Translations under genes and position numbers: made by a program
Shown here: piece after piece, positions 1-6,043 of the stretch
Position numbering within the stretch: the first letter of the stretch is position 1
Layout: each line of letters starts with the position of its first letter
Assembly (NCBI GenBank): GCA_025936615.1
Contig: JAICSZ010000107.1
Location: 1-7,266 of the forward strand
Direction: 5' to 3'
Origin: Pedococcus sp.
GTDB lineage: Bacteria; Actinomycetota; Actinomycetes; Actinomycetales; Dermatophilaceae
Length of the DNA: 7,266 bases
The notes under the pieces: model-generated
Database searches by the model: none
What the model was told of the DNA's origin: nothing
What the model saw: only the letters and a program-made list of their open reading frames with translations

Positions 1-890
1 CCGCCCGGTTCGCCGCCCAGCTCGGCTTCGAGGTCGACCCGCCGGTGGTCGAGGCGATGACGGCGATGGCGCGCCGGATCGAGATCATCTCCGCGGAGCG
101 GGTGCGCGACGAGCTGGTCAAGCTGGTGCTGGCGGCGTACCCCCGCCTCGGCCTGCGCCTCCTGGTCTCCAGCGGCCTGGCCGCGCTGGTCCTCCCGGAG
201 CTGCCGGCGCTCGCGCTCGAGCGCGACGAGCACCATCGGCACAAGGACGTCTACGAGCACACCCTGACCGTGCTGGAGCAGTCGATCGACCTCGAGGACC
301 GGCTCGGCGGACCCGACTTCGTCTCGCGCTTCGCCGCCCTCATGCACGACGTCGGCAAGCCGCGGACCCGCCGGTTCGTCGACGACGGCACGGTGACGTT
401 CCACCACCACGACGTCGTGGGCGCCAAGCTCACCCGCAAGCGGATGCAGGCGCTGAAGTTCTCCGGCGACATGACCGACGCGGTCTCGAAGCTGGTCGAG
501 CTGCACCTGCGTTTCCACGGGTACGGCGACGGGCAGTGGACCGACTCCGCGGTGCGGCGCTACGTGCGCGACGCGGGCGACCAGCTCGAGCGGCTGCACG
601 TGCTCACCCGGGCCGACTGCACCACCCGCAACCGGCGCAAGGCGGAGCGGCTCCGGCGCACCTACGACGAGCTCGAGGACCGGATCGCCCGGCTGTCGGC
701 CGAGGAGGAGCTGGCCGCCATCCGCCCCGACCTCGACGGCACCCAGATCATGGAGATCCTGGGGATCCCGCCCGGCCGCGACGTCGGCGCCGCGTACGCC
801 TTCCTGCTGGAGCTCCGGCTCGACGAAGGACCGCAGTCCTACGACGACGCCGTGGCGGCCCTGCGATCCTGGTGGGCCGCCCGCCCGTAG
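1..890 (+). CDS. cca: CCA-adding tRNA nucleotidyltransferase, C-terminal part (5' end outside window)
   Basis: This enzyme adds or repairs the 3'-terminal CCA of tRNAs in the cytoplasm. The open frame runs from base 3 with no start in view, so the ATG at 45 is internal; 295 residues are visible. The first ~65 (RFAAQLGF..., then RRIEIISAERVRDELVK and a helical stretch ending VLPELPAL) look like the RNA-binding neck that follows the catalytic head in class II poly(A) polymerase/CCA enzymes. An HD-type domain follows: HRHKDVYEHTL near 238-270, then LMHDVGKPRTRR with the His-Asp pair at 344-349, then FHHHDVVGAKLTRKRM. The head domain with the nucleotidyl-transfer aspartates would lie upstream. 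Actinobacterial homologues are roughly 470-490 residues, so about a third is missing. The frame is intact to its TAG stop. aceB begins 36 bases later with no clear terminator between. Identity is confident from motif order; phosphohydrolase activity of the HD domain is only inferred. Confidence 0.93.
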   Translation, partial: ARFAAQLGFEVDPPVVEAMTAMARRIEIISAERVRDELVKLVLAAYPRLGLRLLVSSGLAALVLPELPALALERDEHHRHKDVYEHTLTVLEQSIDLEDRLGGPDFVSRFAALMHDVGKPRTRRFVDDGTVTFHHHDVVGAKLTRKRMQALKFSGDMTDAVSKLVELHLRFHGYGDGQWTDSAVRRYVRDAGDQLERLHVLTRADCTTRNRRKAERLRRTYDELEDRIARLSAEEELAAIRPDLDGTQIMEILGIPPGRDVGAAYAFLLELRLDEGPQSYDDAVAALRSWWAARP

Positions 891-914
891 TCGCCGGTCG
901 AGCCGGTCCCGACC

Positions 915-920
915 TACGAT
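915..920 (+). promoter_or_regulatory. Candidate -10 box of a leaderless aceB promoter
   Basis: TACGAT fits the actinobacterial TANNNT -10 pattern and ends six bases before the aceB ATG at 927. That spacing would put the transcription start at or next to the A of the start codon. There is no purine-rich ribosome binding site in the preceding bases (CGCCGG lies directly before the ATG), which agrees with a leaderless mRNA, common in actinobacteria. No convincing -35 box is seen. Six-base matches occur by chance, so this is a positional inference. Confidence 0.5.
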
Positions 921-926
921 CGCCGG

Positions 927-2519
927 ATGGCACAGCTGAGCGTGACCGGGCCGCCCGTCGAGCGGGACGAGGAGATCCTGACGCCCGAGGCGCTGGCGTT
1001 CGTGGCCGACCTGCACGCCCGCTTCGGTGACCGCCGCGACGAGCTGATGGCCGCGCGGCGTACCCGACGTGCCGAGATCGGCCGCACCGGTCGACTCGAC
1101 TTCCTGGCCGAGACCGCGGACGTCCGGTCCGCCGACTGGCAGGTCGCCCCCGCGCCGGCCGACCTGCAGGACCGGCGCGTCGAGATCACCGGGCCGACCG
1201 AGCGGAAGATGGCCGTCAACGCCCTCAACTCCGGCGCGAGGGTGTGGCTGGCCGACTTCGAGGACGCCAACACGCCGCACTGGGTCAACGTCGTCGGCGG
1301 CCAGGTCACGCTCTTCGACGCCGTACGCCGCACGATCGGACTCACCACCGCCGACGGCAAGGAGTACCGCCTGCGGGACCCGGACCACCTGCCGGTGATC
1401 CTGCCCCGGCCGCGTGGCTGGCACCTGCCCGAGGCCCACCTGACACTCGACGGGTCGCCGGTGGCCGGTGCGCTGGTCGACTTCGGTCTCTACTTCTTCC
1501 ACAACGCCCACGAGCTCCTGGCGCGCGGCAGCGGGCCGTACTTCTACCTGCCGAAGATGGAGTCGCACCTCGAGGCCCGGCTGTGGAACGACGTCTTCAC
1601 CCACGCCGAGGGGGCGCTCGGCCTCGGCCACGGCACGATCCGCGCGACCGTGCTGATCGAGACCATCCCGGCCGCGTTCGAGATGGAGGAGATCCTCTAC
1701 GAGCTGCGCGACCACTGCTCCGGCCTGAACGCCGGCCGCTGGGACTACCTGTTCTCGATCATCAAGACCCTCCGCGACGCCCCCGGCGACCACACGCTGC
1801 CCGACCGCAACGCGGTCACCATGAACGCCCCGATGATGAGGGCGTACGCCGACCTGCTGGTCGCCACCTGCCACCGCCGCGGCGCCTTCGCGATGGGCGG
1901 GATGGCGGCGTTCATCCCCTCGCGTCGCGACGCGGAGGTCAACGAGGCTGCGTTCGCGAAGGTGCGGGAAGACAAGACCCGCGAGGCCCGCCAGGGCTTC
2001 GACGGCTCGTGGGTCGCCCACCCCGACCTGGTGCCGCTGTGCGCCGAGGTGTTCGACGAGCTGATGCCGGCGCCGAACCAGGTGTCCCTCCAGCGCGACG
2101 TGCGGGTCACCGCCGACGACCTGCTCGACCTCGCCGCCACCCCGGGGGAGCGCACGACCGGCGGGTTGCGCACCAACGTCGAGGTCGGCATCACCTACCT
2201 CGCCGCCTGGCTCGGCGGCAACGGTGCTGCCGCGATCCACCACCTGATGGAGGACGCCGCCACCGCCGAGATCTCGCGCTCTCAGATCTGGCAGTGGGTG
2301 CACGCCTCGGCCGTCCTCGACGACGGCACCGTCGTCGACCGGTCGCTGGTCGAGCGGGTCGTCGCCGAGGAGTACGACGCGCTGGTCGCCGCCGGCGGCC
2401 CGTACGCCGCGCAGCTCACGACCGCCCGCGACCTGTTCCTGGCCACCGCCCTGGACGCCGACTTCGCCGACTTCCTCACCCTGCCGGCGTACGACGAGGT
2501 GCTGCGCGCGGGAGGCTGA
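927..2519 (+). CDS. aceB: Malate synthase A
   Basis: This enzyme condenses glyoxylate with acetyl-CoA to give malate and CoA in the cytoplasm. The 530-residue product has the usual length of the A-type (single-chain, ~530 aa) enzyme. Visible landmarks are the RPRGWHLPE stretch with Arg163, matching the active-site arginine of the family; VLIETIPAAFEMEEI with Glu245 and NAGRWDYLFS with Asp273, the expected Mg ligands, within the family signature DHCSGLNAGRWDYLFS; MNAPMMRAY; GFDGSWVAHPDL; and LMEDAATAEISR with Asp443, the expected general base. All catalytic residues I can place are present. The ATG at 927 is chosen because it has a -10-like box just upstream and the N-terminus reads as expected for the family. 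The gene may act in the glyoxylate shunt or use glyoxylate from purine/allantoin breakdown; the xanthine dehydrogenase and guanine deaminase genes 2.2 kb downstream favour considering the latter. No isocitrate lyase is in the window. Confidence 0.97.
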   Translation: MAQLSVTGPPVERDEEILTPEALAFVADLHARFGDRRDELMAARRTRRAEIGRTGRLDFLAETADVRSADWQVAPAPADLQDRRVEITGPTERKMAVNALNSGARVWLADFEDANTPHWVNVVGGQVTLFDAVRRTIGLTTADGKEYRLRDPDHLPVILPRPRGWHLPEAHLTLDGSPVAGALVDFGLYFFHNAHELLARGSGPYFYLPKMESHLEARLWNDVFTHAEGALGLGHGTIRATVLIETIPAAFEMEEILYELRDHCSGLNAGRWDYLFSIIKTLRDAPGDHTLPDRNAVTMNAPMMRAYADLLVATCHRRGAFAMGGMAAFIPSRRDAEVNEAAFAKVREDKTREARQGFDGSWVAHPDLVPLCAEVFDELMPAPNQVSLQRDVRVTADDLLDLAATPGERTTGGLRTNVEVGITYLAAWLGGNGAAAIHHLMEDAATAEISRSQIWQWVHASAVLDDGTVVDRSLVERVVAEEYDALVAAGGPYAAQLTTARDLFLATALDADFADFLTLPAYDEVLRAGG

Positions 2520-2540
2520 GCCGGCGCGTCGGGGCCGGTT
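2519..2540 (+). terminator. Weak hairpin just after aceB
   Basis: CCGGC at 2521-2525 can pair with GCCGG at 2534-2538 around an eight-base loop. The stem can extend by a G-U pair and an A-U pair that reaches the last base of the aceB stop codon. There is no following T run, so it is not a canonical intrinsic terminator. In GC-rich actinobacteria, hairpins without T tracts are sometimes proposed as terminators, but a short GC stem also arises easily by chance. Confidence 0.25.
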
Positions 2541-2551
2541 CGCTCCGGGCC

Positions 2552-2580
2552 TTGACACCGGGCCCGGGGTGTCCCATGAT
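2552..2580 (+). promoter_or_regulatory. Sigma-70-type promoter of the cupin/VOC/TetR cassette
   Basis: A perfect TTGACA -35 hexamer lies at 2552-2557. Seventeen bases later CATGAT (2575-2580) matches the TATAAT consensus at four of six positions. The expected transcription start is around 2586-2588, about 40 bases before the GTG of the cupin gene. The spacer length is ideal, and this is the only longer intergenic region on the plus strand. The -10 box is overlapped by the operator-like palindromes at 2577-2613, so regulation by a repressor is expected. Confidence 0.7.
2554..2573. repeat. Inverted repeat inside the promoter spacer
   Basis: GACACC at 2554-2559 and GGTGTC at 2568-2573 are perfect inverted copies separated by eight bases (GGGCCCGG). 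The dyad starts inside the -35 box and ends just before the -10 box. It could be a second regulator site, part of an aceB transcript-end hairpin, or a chance GC-rich palindrome. It is separate in sequence from the TGATAC/GTCTCA elements downstream. Confidence 0.4.
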
Positions 2581-2613
2581 ACGAAGTGTCTCAAAATGAG
2601 ACGGTAAGTATCA
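2577..2613. promoter_or_regulatory. Concentric double-palindrome operator, probable TetR site
   Basis: Four half-sites of the form TGA(T/G)AC lie in alternating orientation: TGATAC 2577-2582, GTCTCA 2588-2593, TGAGAC 2597-2602 and GTATCA 2608-2613. They can be read as two 17-bp elements, TGATAC-N5-GTCTCA (2577-2593) and its mirror TGAGAC-N5-GTATCA (2597-2613), whose centres are 20 bp apart, close to two helical turns. The whole 37 bp is also symmetric about base 2595. The first element overlaps the -10 box and the second covers the start of the transcript, which is typical for repression. The best candidate ligand is the TetR-family product encoded at the end of the same unit. No other copy was seen in this window. 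The symmetry is read directly; the identity of the binder is inferred. Confidence 0.75.
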
Positions 2614-2615
2614 CC

Positions 2616-2622
2616 AGGGAGG
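2616..2622 (+). promoter_or_regulatory. Ribosome binding site that sets the cupin GTG start
   Basis: AGGGAGG ends four bases before the GTG at 2627. It is slightly close but strongly complementary to the 16S rRNA 3' end. It favours GTG 2627 over the in-frame ATG at 2639, which would lie 16 bases away. Confidence 0.7.
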
Positions 2623-2626
2623 CACC

Positions 2627-3082
2627 GTGACGGTGCGGATGACATCACCAGGGGAGGGCGAGGCCTTCGCGAGCGGTCCGGTGCGGTTCCGCATCCTGGA
2701 GGACGGCGCCGGGGTCGACGGAAGGTTCGGCGTCGCCGAGTGCACCATCGCCCCCGGCTGGCCAGGCCCTCCGCAGCACGTGCACCGCGAGCACGACGAG
2801 ACGTTCTTCGTGGTCGCGGGTGTGGTGGGCTTCCGCTGCGGGGCCGACGAGCTGGTGGCCGAGGCGGGCAGCCTGGTCACGGCGCCGATCGGCGACCCGC
2901 ACACCTTCTTCAACGCGGACGCGGAGAGGCCGGCCACCCTGCTGTGCAGCGTGACCCCCGAGCGCTACCTCGGCTACTTCCGTGACCTCGCCGACCTCCG
3001 ACCGGGCCCCGACGGCGTGCTCGTCCCCGCCGACGTGCTCGAGGTCATGGCCCGCTACGCCACCGATCCCTATCGCCCCTGA
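2627..3082 (+). CDS. Single-domain cupin protein
   Basis: The 151-residue protein is a small cytoplasmic beta-barrel of the cupin superfamily; no signal peptide or membrane segment is seen. Cupin motif 1 is clear as HVHREHDETFFVVAG (His51, His53, Glu58; HxHx4Ex6G). Motif 2 is GSLVTAPIGDPHTFFN (residues 81-96, Gx5PxGx2Hx3N, with His92). All four usual metal ligands are therefore present, and a metal-dependent function such as an oxygenase, isomerase or ligand-binding role is plausible. The tail (RYLGYFRDLADL...VMARYATDP) resembles that of many uncharacterised small cupins often labelled quercetin-dioxygenase-like. The GTG start is set by a good ribosome binding site. It is the first gene of the cassette, directly behind the operator, and the VOC gene starts 42 bases after it. 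The substrate is not deducible. Confidence 0.88.
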   Translation: MTVRMTSPGEGEAFASGPVRFRILEDGAGVDGRFGVAECTIAPGWPGPPQHVHREHDETFFVVAGVVGFRCGADELVAEAGSLVTAPIGDPHTFFNADAERPATLLCSVTPERYLGYFRDLADLRPGPDGVLVPADVLEVMARYATDPYRP

Positions 3083-3111
3083 TCCAGCCCCTCAGCCCCG
3101 ACCCCTGAACC

Positions 3112-3117
3112 GAGGAG
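3112..3117 (+). promoter_or_regulatory. Ribosome binding site of the VOC gene
   Basis: GAGGAG lies seven bases before the ATG at 3125, an optimal spacing. The VOC gene therefore has its own strong translation start, unlike the two genes after it. Confidence 0.7.
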
Positions 3118-3124
3118 AACCACC

Positions 3125-3562
3125 ATGACACTCACCACCCACGCCGACTCCGCGATCCTGCCGAGCCTCTCCGGACTCCACCACCTCGGACTGACGGTTC
3201 GCGACATCGAGGAGAGCGAGCGCTGGTACGCCGAGGTGCTCGGCATGGTGCGGGTCTTCGTCGAGCCGCATCCCACCGGTGGTGGCCACACCGTGGTGAT
3301 CAACCGCCCCGACACCTTCTTGTTCCTCGGCCTGGACTTCCACCCGCAGGCAGACCTCGAGCCCTTCGACGAGCGCCGTACCGGACTCGACCACGTCGCG
3401 TTGGCGGTCGAGCGCCGGTCGGACCTCGACGCGTGGACCCGGCGGCTCGACGCGCTCGGTGTCGAGCACGGGCCCATCCACGACCAGGACCAGCCGATCC
3501 ATGCGGCGATGGTGCTGCGCGACCCGGACGGCATCCCGGTCGAGCTCTTCTGGGCGGCCTGA
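3125..3562 (+). CDS. VOC-superfamily (glyoxalase/extradiol dioxygenase fold) protein
   Basis: The 145-residue protein carries two beta-alpha-beta-beta-beta modules typical of the vicinal oxygen chelate superfamily. Module 1 begins LHHLGLTVRDIEESERWYAEVLGM (residues 18-41), and module 2 begins LDHVALAVERRSDLDAWTRRLDALGV (88-113). It ends with RDPDGIPVELFWA (132-144). His20, His90 and Glu140 sit where metal ligands usually lie, so a divalent-metal enzyme is likely. Glyoxalase I, fosfomycin-resistance-type transferase, dioxygenase and binding-protein members share this fold, and the sequence alone does not decide between them. The start is set by GAGGAG seven bases upstream. It is the second gene of the cassette; the next ATG follows its TGA after only three bases, suggesting coupled translation. 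Family assignment is firm, reaction unknown. Confidence 0.9.
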   Translation: MTLTTHADSAILPSLSGLHHLGLTVRDIEESERWYAEVLGMVRVFVEPHPTGGGHTVVINRPDTFLFLGLDFHPQADLEPFDERRTGLDHVALAVERRSDLDAWTRRLDALGVEHGPIHDQDQPIHAAMVLRDPDGIPVELFWAA

Positions 3563-3565
3563 GTC

Positions 3566-4069
3566 ATGACACCGATGCATCTGCCTCTCCGACCCGGTGA
3601 CCGGCCGCGTGCCACGGCCTCCCTGCCGCACTCGCAGATCGACCAGCAGCCCGCCGGGACCGGCGACCTCGACTTCGTCCTGGCCGAGGCGGCGACCTGG
3701 CCGCACGTGACGGTCCAGCCCTCGCGGATCGCCGTGGAAGGGTCTCGAGCGCTGGTGCTGACCGATGACGCCGACACCGGGCCCGCCGAGGCGTTCATGA
3801 TCGGGCGGGAGTTCTGCCACGGGCATGCCGGAGGTGACTCGAGCCTGCACGCCGCGCTGCCGCCGCTCTTGGCGAGGGCCGCGCACGATGCGGGCTGGGG
3901 CGAGCCCCACTACCTGGTGCACGCCGGTCAGGCGCCACCGAGCATCACCATGCTCTACGCACCCCGCGACGAGACCGAGCGCGACCTCATCCTGCGACTG
4001 GTCCGAGCGTCGTACGAGTTCGCCCTCGGTGTCGCCGACCGGGCCGACGCCGGCGCCGGACTCGCATGA
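3566..4069 (+). CDS. Luciferase-domain (DUF5519-type) protein of unknown function
   Basis: This 167-residue protein resembles the small family labelled 'luciferase domain' or DUF5519. The name does not imply light emission, and no reaction is known to me. Recognisable parts are an N-terminal LPLRPGDRPRATASLPHSQIDQ stretch (6-27), a central AFMIGREFCHGHAGGDSSLHAALPP segment (76-100), AGWGEPHYLVH (109-119), and MLYAPRDETERDLILRLVRASYEFALG (129-155). Several histidines (85, 87, 95, 115) are grouped and could bind a metal or act in catalysis; this is inference. There is no signal peptide or membrane segment. The ATG at 3566 lies three bases after the VOC stop and lacks a clear ribosome binding site; ATG 3575 is an alternative. 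Its stop overlaps the TetR start as ATGA (4066-4069), so both junctions point to one co-translated unit. Confidence 0.75.
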   Translation: MTPMHLPLRPGDRPRATASLPHSQIDQQPAGTGDLDFVLAEAATWPHVTVQPSRIAVEGSRALVLTDDADTGPAEAFMIGREFCHGHAGGDSSLHAALPPLLARAAHDAGWGEPHYLVHAGQAPPSITMLYAPRDETERDLILRLVRASYEFALGVADRADAGAGLA

Positions 4070-4713
4070 CCCCTGAACCGAGCGGGTCACCCAGACCGAG
4101 TGCTCGGGAGCGCACCCGCCGCCTGCTGTCCGAGGCCGCCCGCGAACTGCTGCGCACGGGCGGCCCACTCACCGTGCAGGCGGCGGCGGAGCGTGCCGGC
4201 GTCTCCCGCGCCACGGCGTACCGGTACTTCCCCAACAACGACTCCGTGCGCGTGCACGCCACGATGCCGCTCGTTGACGGCGTGGGCCTGAACCCGCCCA
4301 CGCTCGACCAGCGCGACGACCAGCCCCACGACGGGTCCCACGAGCGGGCCCCGCAGGGCCTTCCCGACAAGGCGTCCACCCTGGTCCGCACGATGGGCGC
4401 ATGGGCGTTCGACCACGAGCACGAGTTGCGTACCTTCATGCGCCTCTCGCTCGCGCCTCCGGGTCCCGACCGGATCGAGCGTGGGGCCAGCACGAACCGC
4501 GACACCTGGATCGCGACCCTGCTCGAAGGCCTCCCTGACCACGTCCCCCAGGAGGCGCGCGACCGGCTGTCGGTCGCCCTCACTCCGCTGTTCGGAGCCG
4601 ACGCCGTCATCTGGAGCACCGACATCGCACGCGTCGATCGCGAGACGGCCCTCGACGTCATGGAGTGGATGGCCGCTGCCCTCGTCCGAGCCACCCTCGA
4701 CGAGAGCGGGTGA
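4066..4713 (+). CDS. TetR-family transcriptional regulator
   Basis: The 215-residue protein has a classic TetR N-terminal DNA-binding domain: RTRRLLSEAARELLRTGG (16-33), then TVQAAAERAGVSRATAYRYFPNND (36-59), with the helix-turn-helix recognition helix around SRATAYRYF. The rest is the helical, variable ligand-binding and dimerisation domain, which reveals no ligand. Its ATG overlaps the preceding stop codon (ATGA), so it should be made together with the cassette proteins. As the last gene of the unit it probably autoregulates the promoter at 2552-2580 through the double palindrome at 2577-2613, releasing on binding a small molecule linked to the cupin/VOC/luciferase-domain enzymes. The HTH is read directly; the operator link is inferred from position and symmetry. 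It ends 37 bases before the convergent guaD stop. Confidence 0.93.
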   Translation: MTPEPSGSPRPSARERTRRLLSEAARELLRTGGPLTVQAAAERAGVSRATAYRYFPNNDSVRVHATMPLVDGVGLNPPTLDQRDDQPHDGSHERAPQGLPDKASTLVRTMGAWAFDHEHELRTFMRLSLAPPGPDRIERGASTNRDTWIATLLEGLPDHVPQEARDRLSVALTPLFGADAVIWSTDIARVDRETALDVMEWMAAALVRATLDESG

Positions 4714-4764
4714 CGACACCGTCCGCGGTCAGGCCCGAGGCGCCGGCGGATCAGCGAGCGCTGA
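4714..4764. other. Convergent gene junction with weak dyads only
   Basis: The TetR gene and guaD end tail to tail with 37 bases between their stops. TCCGC (4722-4726) and GCGGA (4746-4750) could pair across a 19-base gap. TCAGCG-AG-CGCTGA (4751-4764) is a perfect 14-bp palindrome, which includes the guaD stop codon. Neither is followed by a T run on either strand. One of them may serve as a two-way transcript end, but no canonical terminator is present. Confidence 0.25.
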
Positions 4765-6043
4765 CGACCTCGCCGGCCACCCAGACCCGGGCCACGTCCG
4801 CCGACGTGGCATGGGCGAACGACTTGGCCAGGGCGTCGTCGGCGGAGGAGGCGTGGGTGAGCAGGATGTCGAGCGGCGAGCCGGCTTGGGGCCGGAGCCA
4901 CATCGCGTCGAACGCCTTCCCGTCGCAGAAGGACCCGACCGTCGACCCGAGGCCGAGCGCGTCGGCGCCGGCACCGGTCGCCAGGTGCAGGAGGTGGGCG
5001 GCGGTCAGCGGGACGCCCGCGTCGCCGAGGGCCTGCTGCACGAAGTAGGCCTGCAGACCCTCCTTGAACAGCGAGAGCCCCGTGCCGGCGCCGACGTCGG
5101 AGCCGAGGGCGACGCGTACGCCGGCCGCGAGGTGCGCACGCATCGGGAACAGCCCACTGCCCAGGCAGGAGTTGCTGGTCGGGCAGTGCGACACGGTGGC
5201 GCCCGCCGAGGCCAGGACGTCGAGTTCCCCGGGGGTGGGCCGCACGTTGTGCGCGAAGACGGTCGTGGCACCCAGCAACCCGTGGTCGGCGTAGGTGTCG
5301 AGGTACGACGAGTGGCCGGGGAACAGTCTCCGGACGGCCTCGATCTCGGCGGCGTTCTCGTTGAGGTGGCTGGTGACCACGACCCCGGGAACGTCGTTGC
5401 GCAGGGCGGCGCACGCGGCGAGCAGCTCGGCGGTGCAGGAGAGCGAGAACCGCGGGGTGACGGCGTAGCGCAGGCGGCCCGCTCCGTGCCAGCGCTTCGC
5501 CAGCGTCAGGCCCTCGTCGTAGGCGCGGGCGGGCGTGGTCAGCAGCTCGTCGCGCAGCCCCCGGTCGCCGACCACCAGTCCGCTGGTGACCCGCAGCCCC
5601 ACGCGTTCGGCCGCGGCGAAGAGCGCCTCGGTCGCCTCGAGGTAGTGCGCGCCGAACACCAACGCGGTGGTCGTGCCGGCGTTGGCCAGCGCACCGACGA
5701 ACGCGGAGGCGATCTCGACGGCGTACGCCGGGTCGGCCAGCCGCGCCTCCTCCGGCAGGGCGCAGCGCTCGAGCCACTCCAGCAGCGACATCCCCAGCGC
5801 CCCGATGCAACGCAGCTGCGGGTAGTGGACGTGGGTGTCGACGAAGCCCGGCAGCACCAGTCCGCCGCGGAGGTCGACGCCCACAGCCGACGGATGTGCC
5901 GACGCGAGGGTGGCGAACGATCCGCGGGCGGTGATGGTCCCGTCGTCGTCGACCAGCAGACCGCCGTCGTCCTCGGCACGCAGCGCACCCCCGGCGAACG
6001 GGTCGTCGGGGGTGTCGAGGAAGGTGCCGCGGAACAGCCTCAC
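4751..6043 (-). CDS. guaD: Guanine deaminase
   Basis: This amidohydrolase-superfamily zinc enzyme converts guanine to xanthine and ammonia. The 430-residue product shows FVDTHVHYPQ (His71, His73), SHLNEN (His226, Glu229), AHN (His265) and GSDVGAGTG (Asp316), which together form the expected metal and catalytic set. TPRFSLSC (196-203) matches the guanine-recognition stretch of guanine deaminases, and HCPTSNSCLGSGLFP (286-300) is also characteristic. These features distinguish it from related cytosine or adenosine deaminases, though a role on 8-oxoguanine or a related aminopurine cannot be excluded. The start is a GTG at 6043-6041, overlapping the xdhC stop as GTGA, with no good ribosome binding site of its own. 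Translation is therefore probably coupled to xdhC. Being downstream of xanthine dehydrogenase genes fits its role of supplying xanthine. Confidence 0.94.
   Translation of the reverse strand: MRLFRGTFLDTPDDPFAGGALRAEDDGGLLVDDDGTITARGSFATLASAHPSAVGVDLRGGLVLPGFVDTHVHYPQLRCIGALGMSLLEWLERCALPEEARLADPAYAVEIASAFVGALANAGTTTALVFGAHYLEATEALFAAAERVGLRVTSGLVVGDRGLRDELLTTPARAYDEGLTLAKRWHGAGRLRYAVTPRFSLSCTAELLAACAALRNDVPGVVVTSHLNENAAEIEAVRRLFPGHSSYLDTYADHGLLGATTVFAHNVRPTPGELDVLASAGATVSHCPTSNSCLGSGLFPMRAHLAAGVRVALGSDVGAGTGLSLFKEGLQAYFVQQALGDAGVPLTAAHLLHLATGAGADALGLGSTVGSFCDGKAFDAMWLRPQAGSPLDILLTHASSADDALAKSFAHATSADVARVWVAGEVVSAR

Noticed and set aside
1244..2599. 451-codon frame within aceB
   Set aside because: It is an Arg/Pro/Gly-rich frame-shifted reading of the malate synthase gene, which is intact and motif-complete in its own frame.
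3092..4168. 358-codon minus-strand frame opposite the VOC and luciferase-domain genes
   Set aside because: No family motifs are seen, and it lies antisense to three co-directional genes with coherent starts and junctions. It is most likely a GC shadow.
4751..4764. Perfect 14-bp palindrome TCAGCGAGCGCTGA at the guaD stop
   Set aside because: It is mostly guaD codons, has too small a centre for a long hairpin and no T run, so it is noted only as a possible part of the convergent junction.
5236..5250. Arg at position 268 in AHNVRPT of guanine deaminase, where many bacterial homologues have His
   Set aside because: The catalytic His265 is intact, and the varying position is not conserved across the family (other residues occur in animal enzymes), so it is no sign of inactivation.
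3987..5810. Long minus-strand open frame of ~600 codons spanning the TetR gene and guaD
   Set aside because: It is an Arg/Ala/Gly-rich low-complexity translation in the wrong frame of guaD and antisense to the TetR gene, a usual effect of high GC with few stop codons. The overlapped frames carry clear family motifs.
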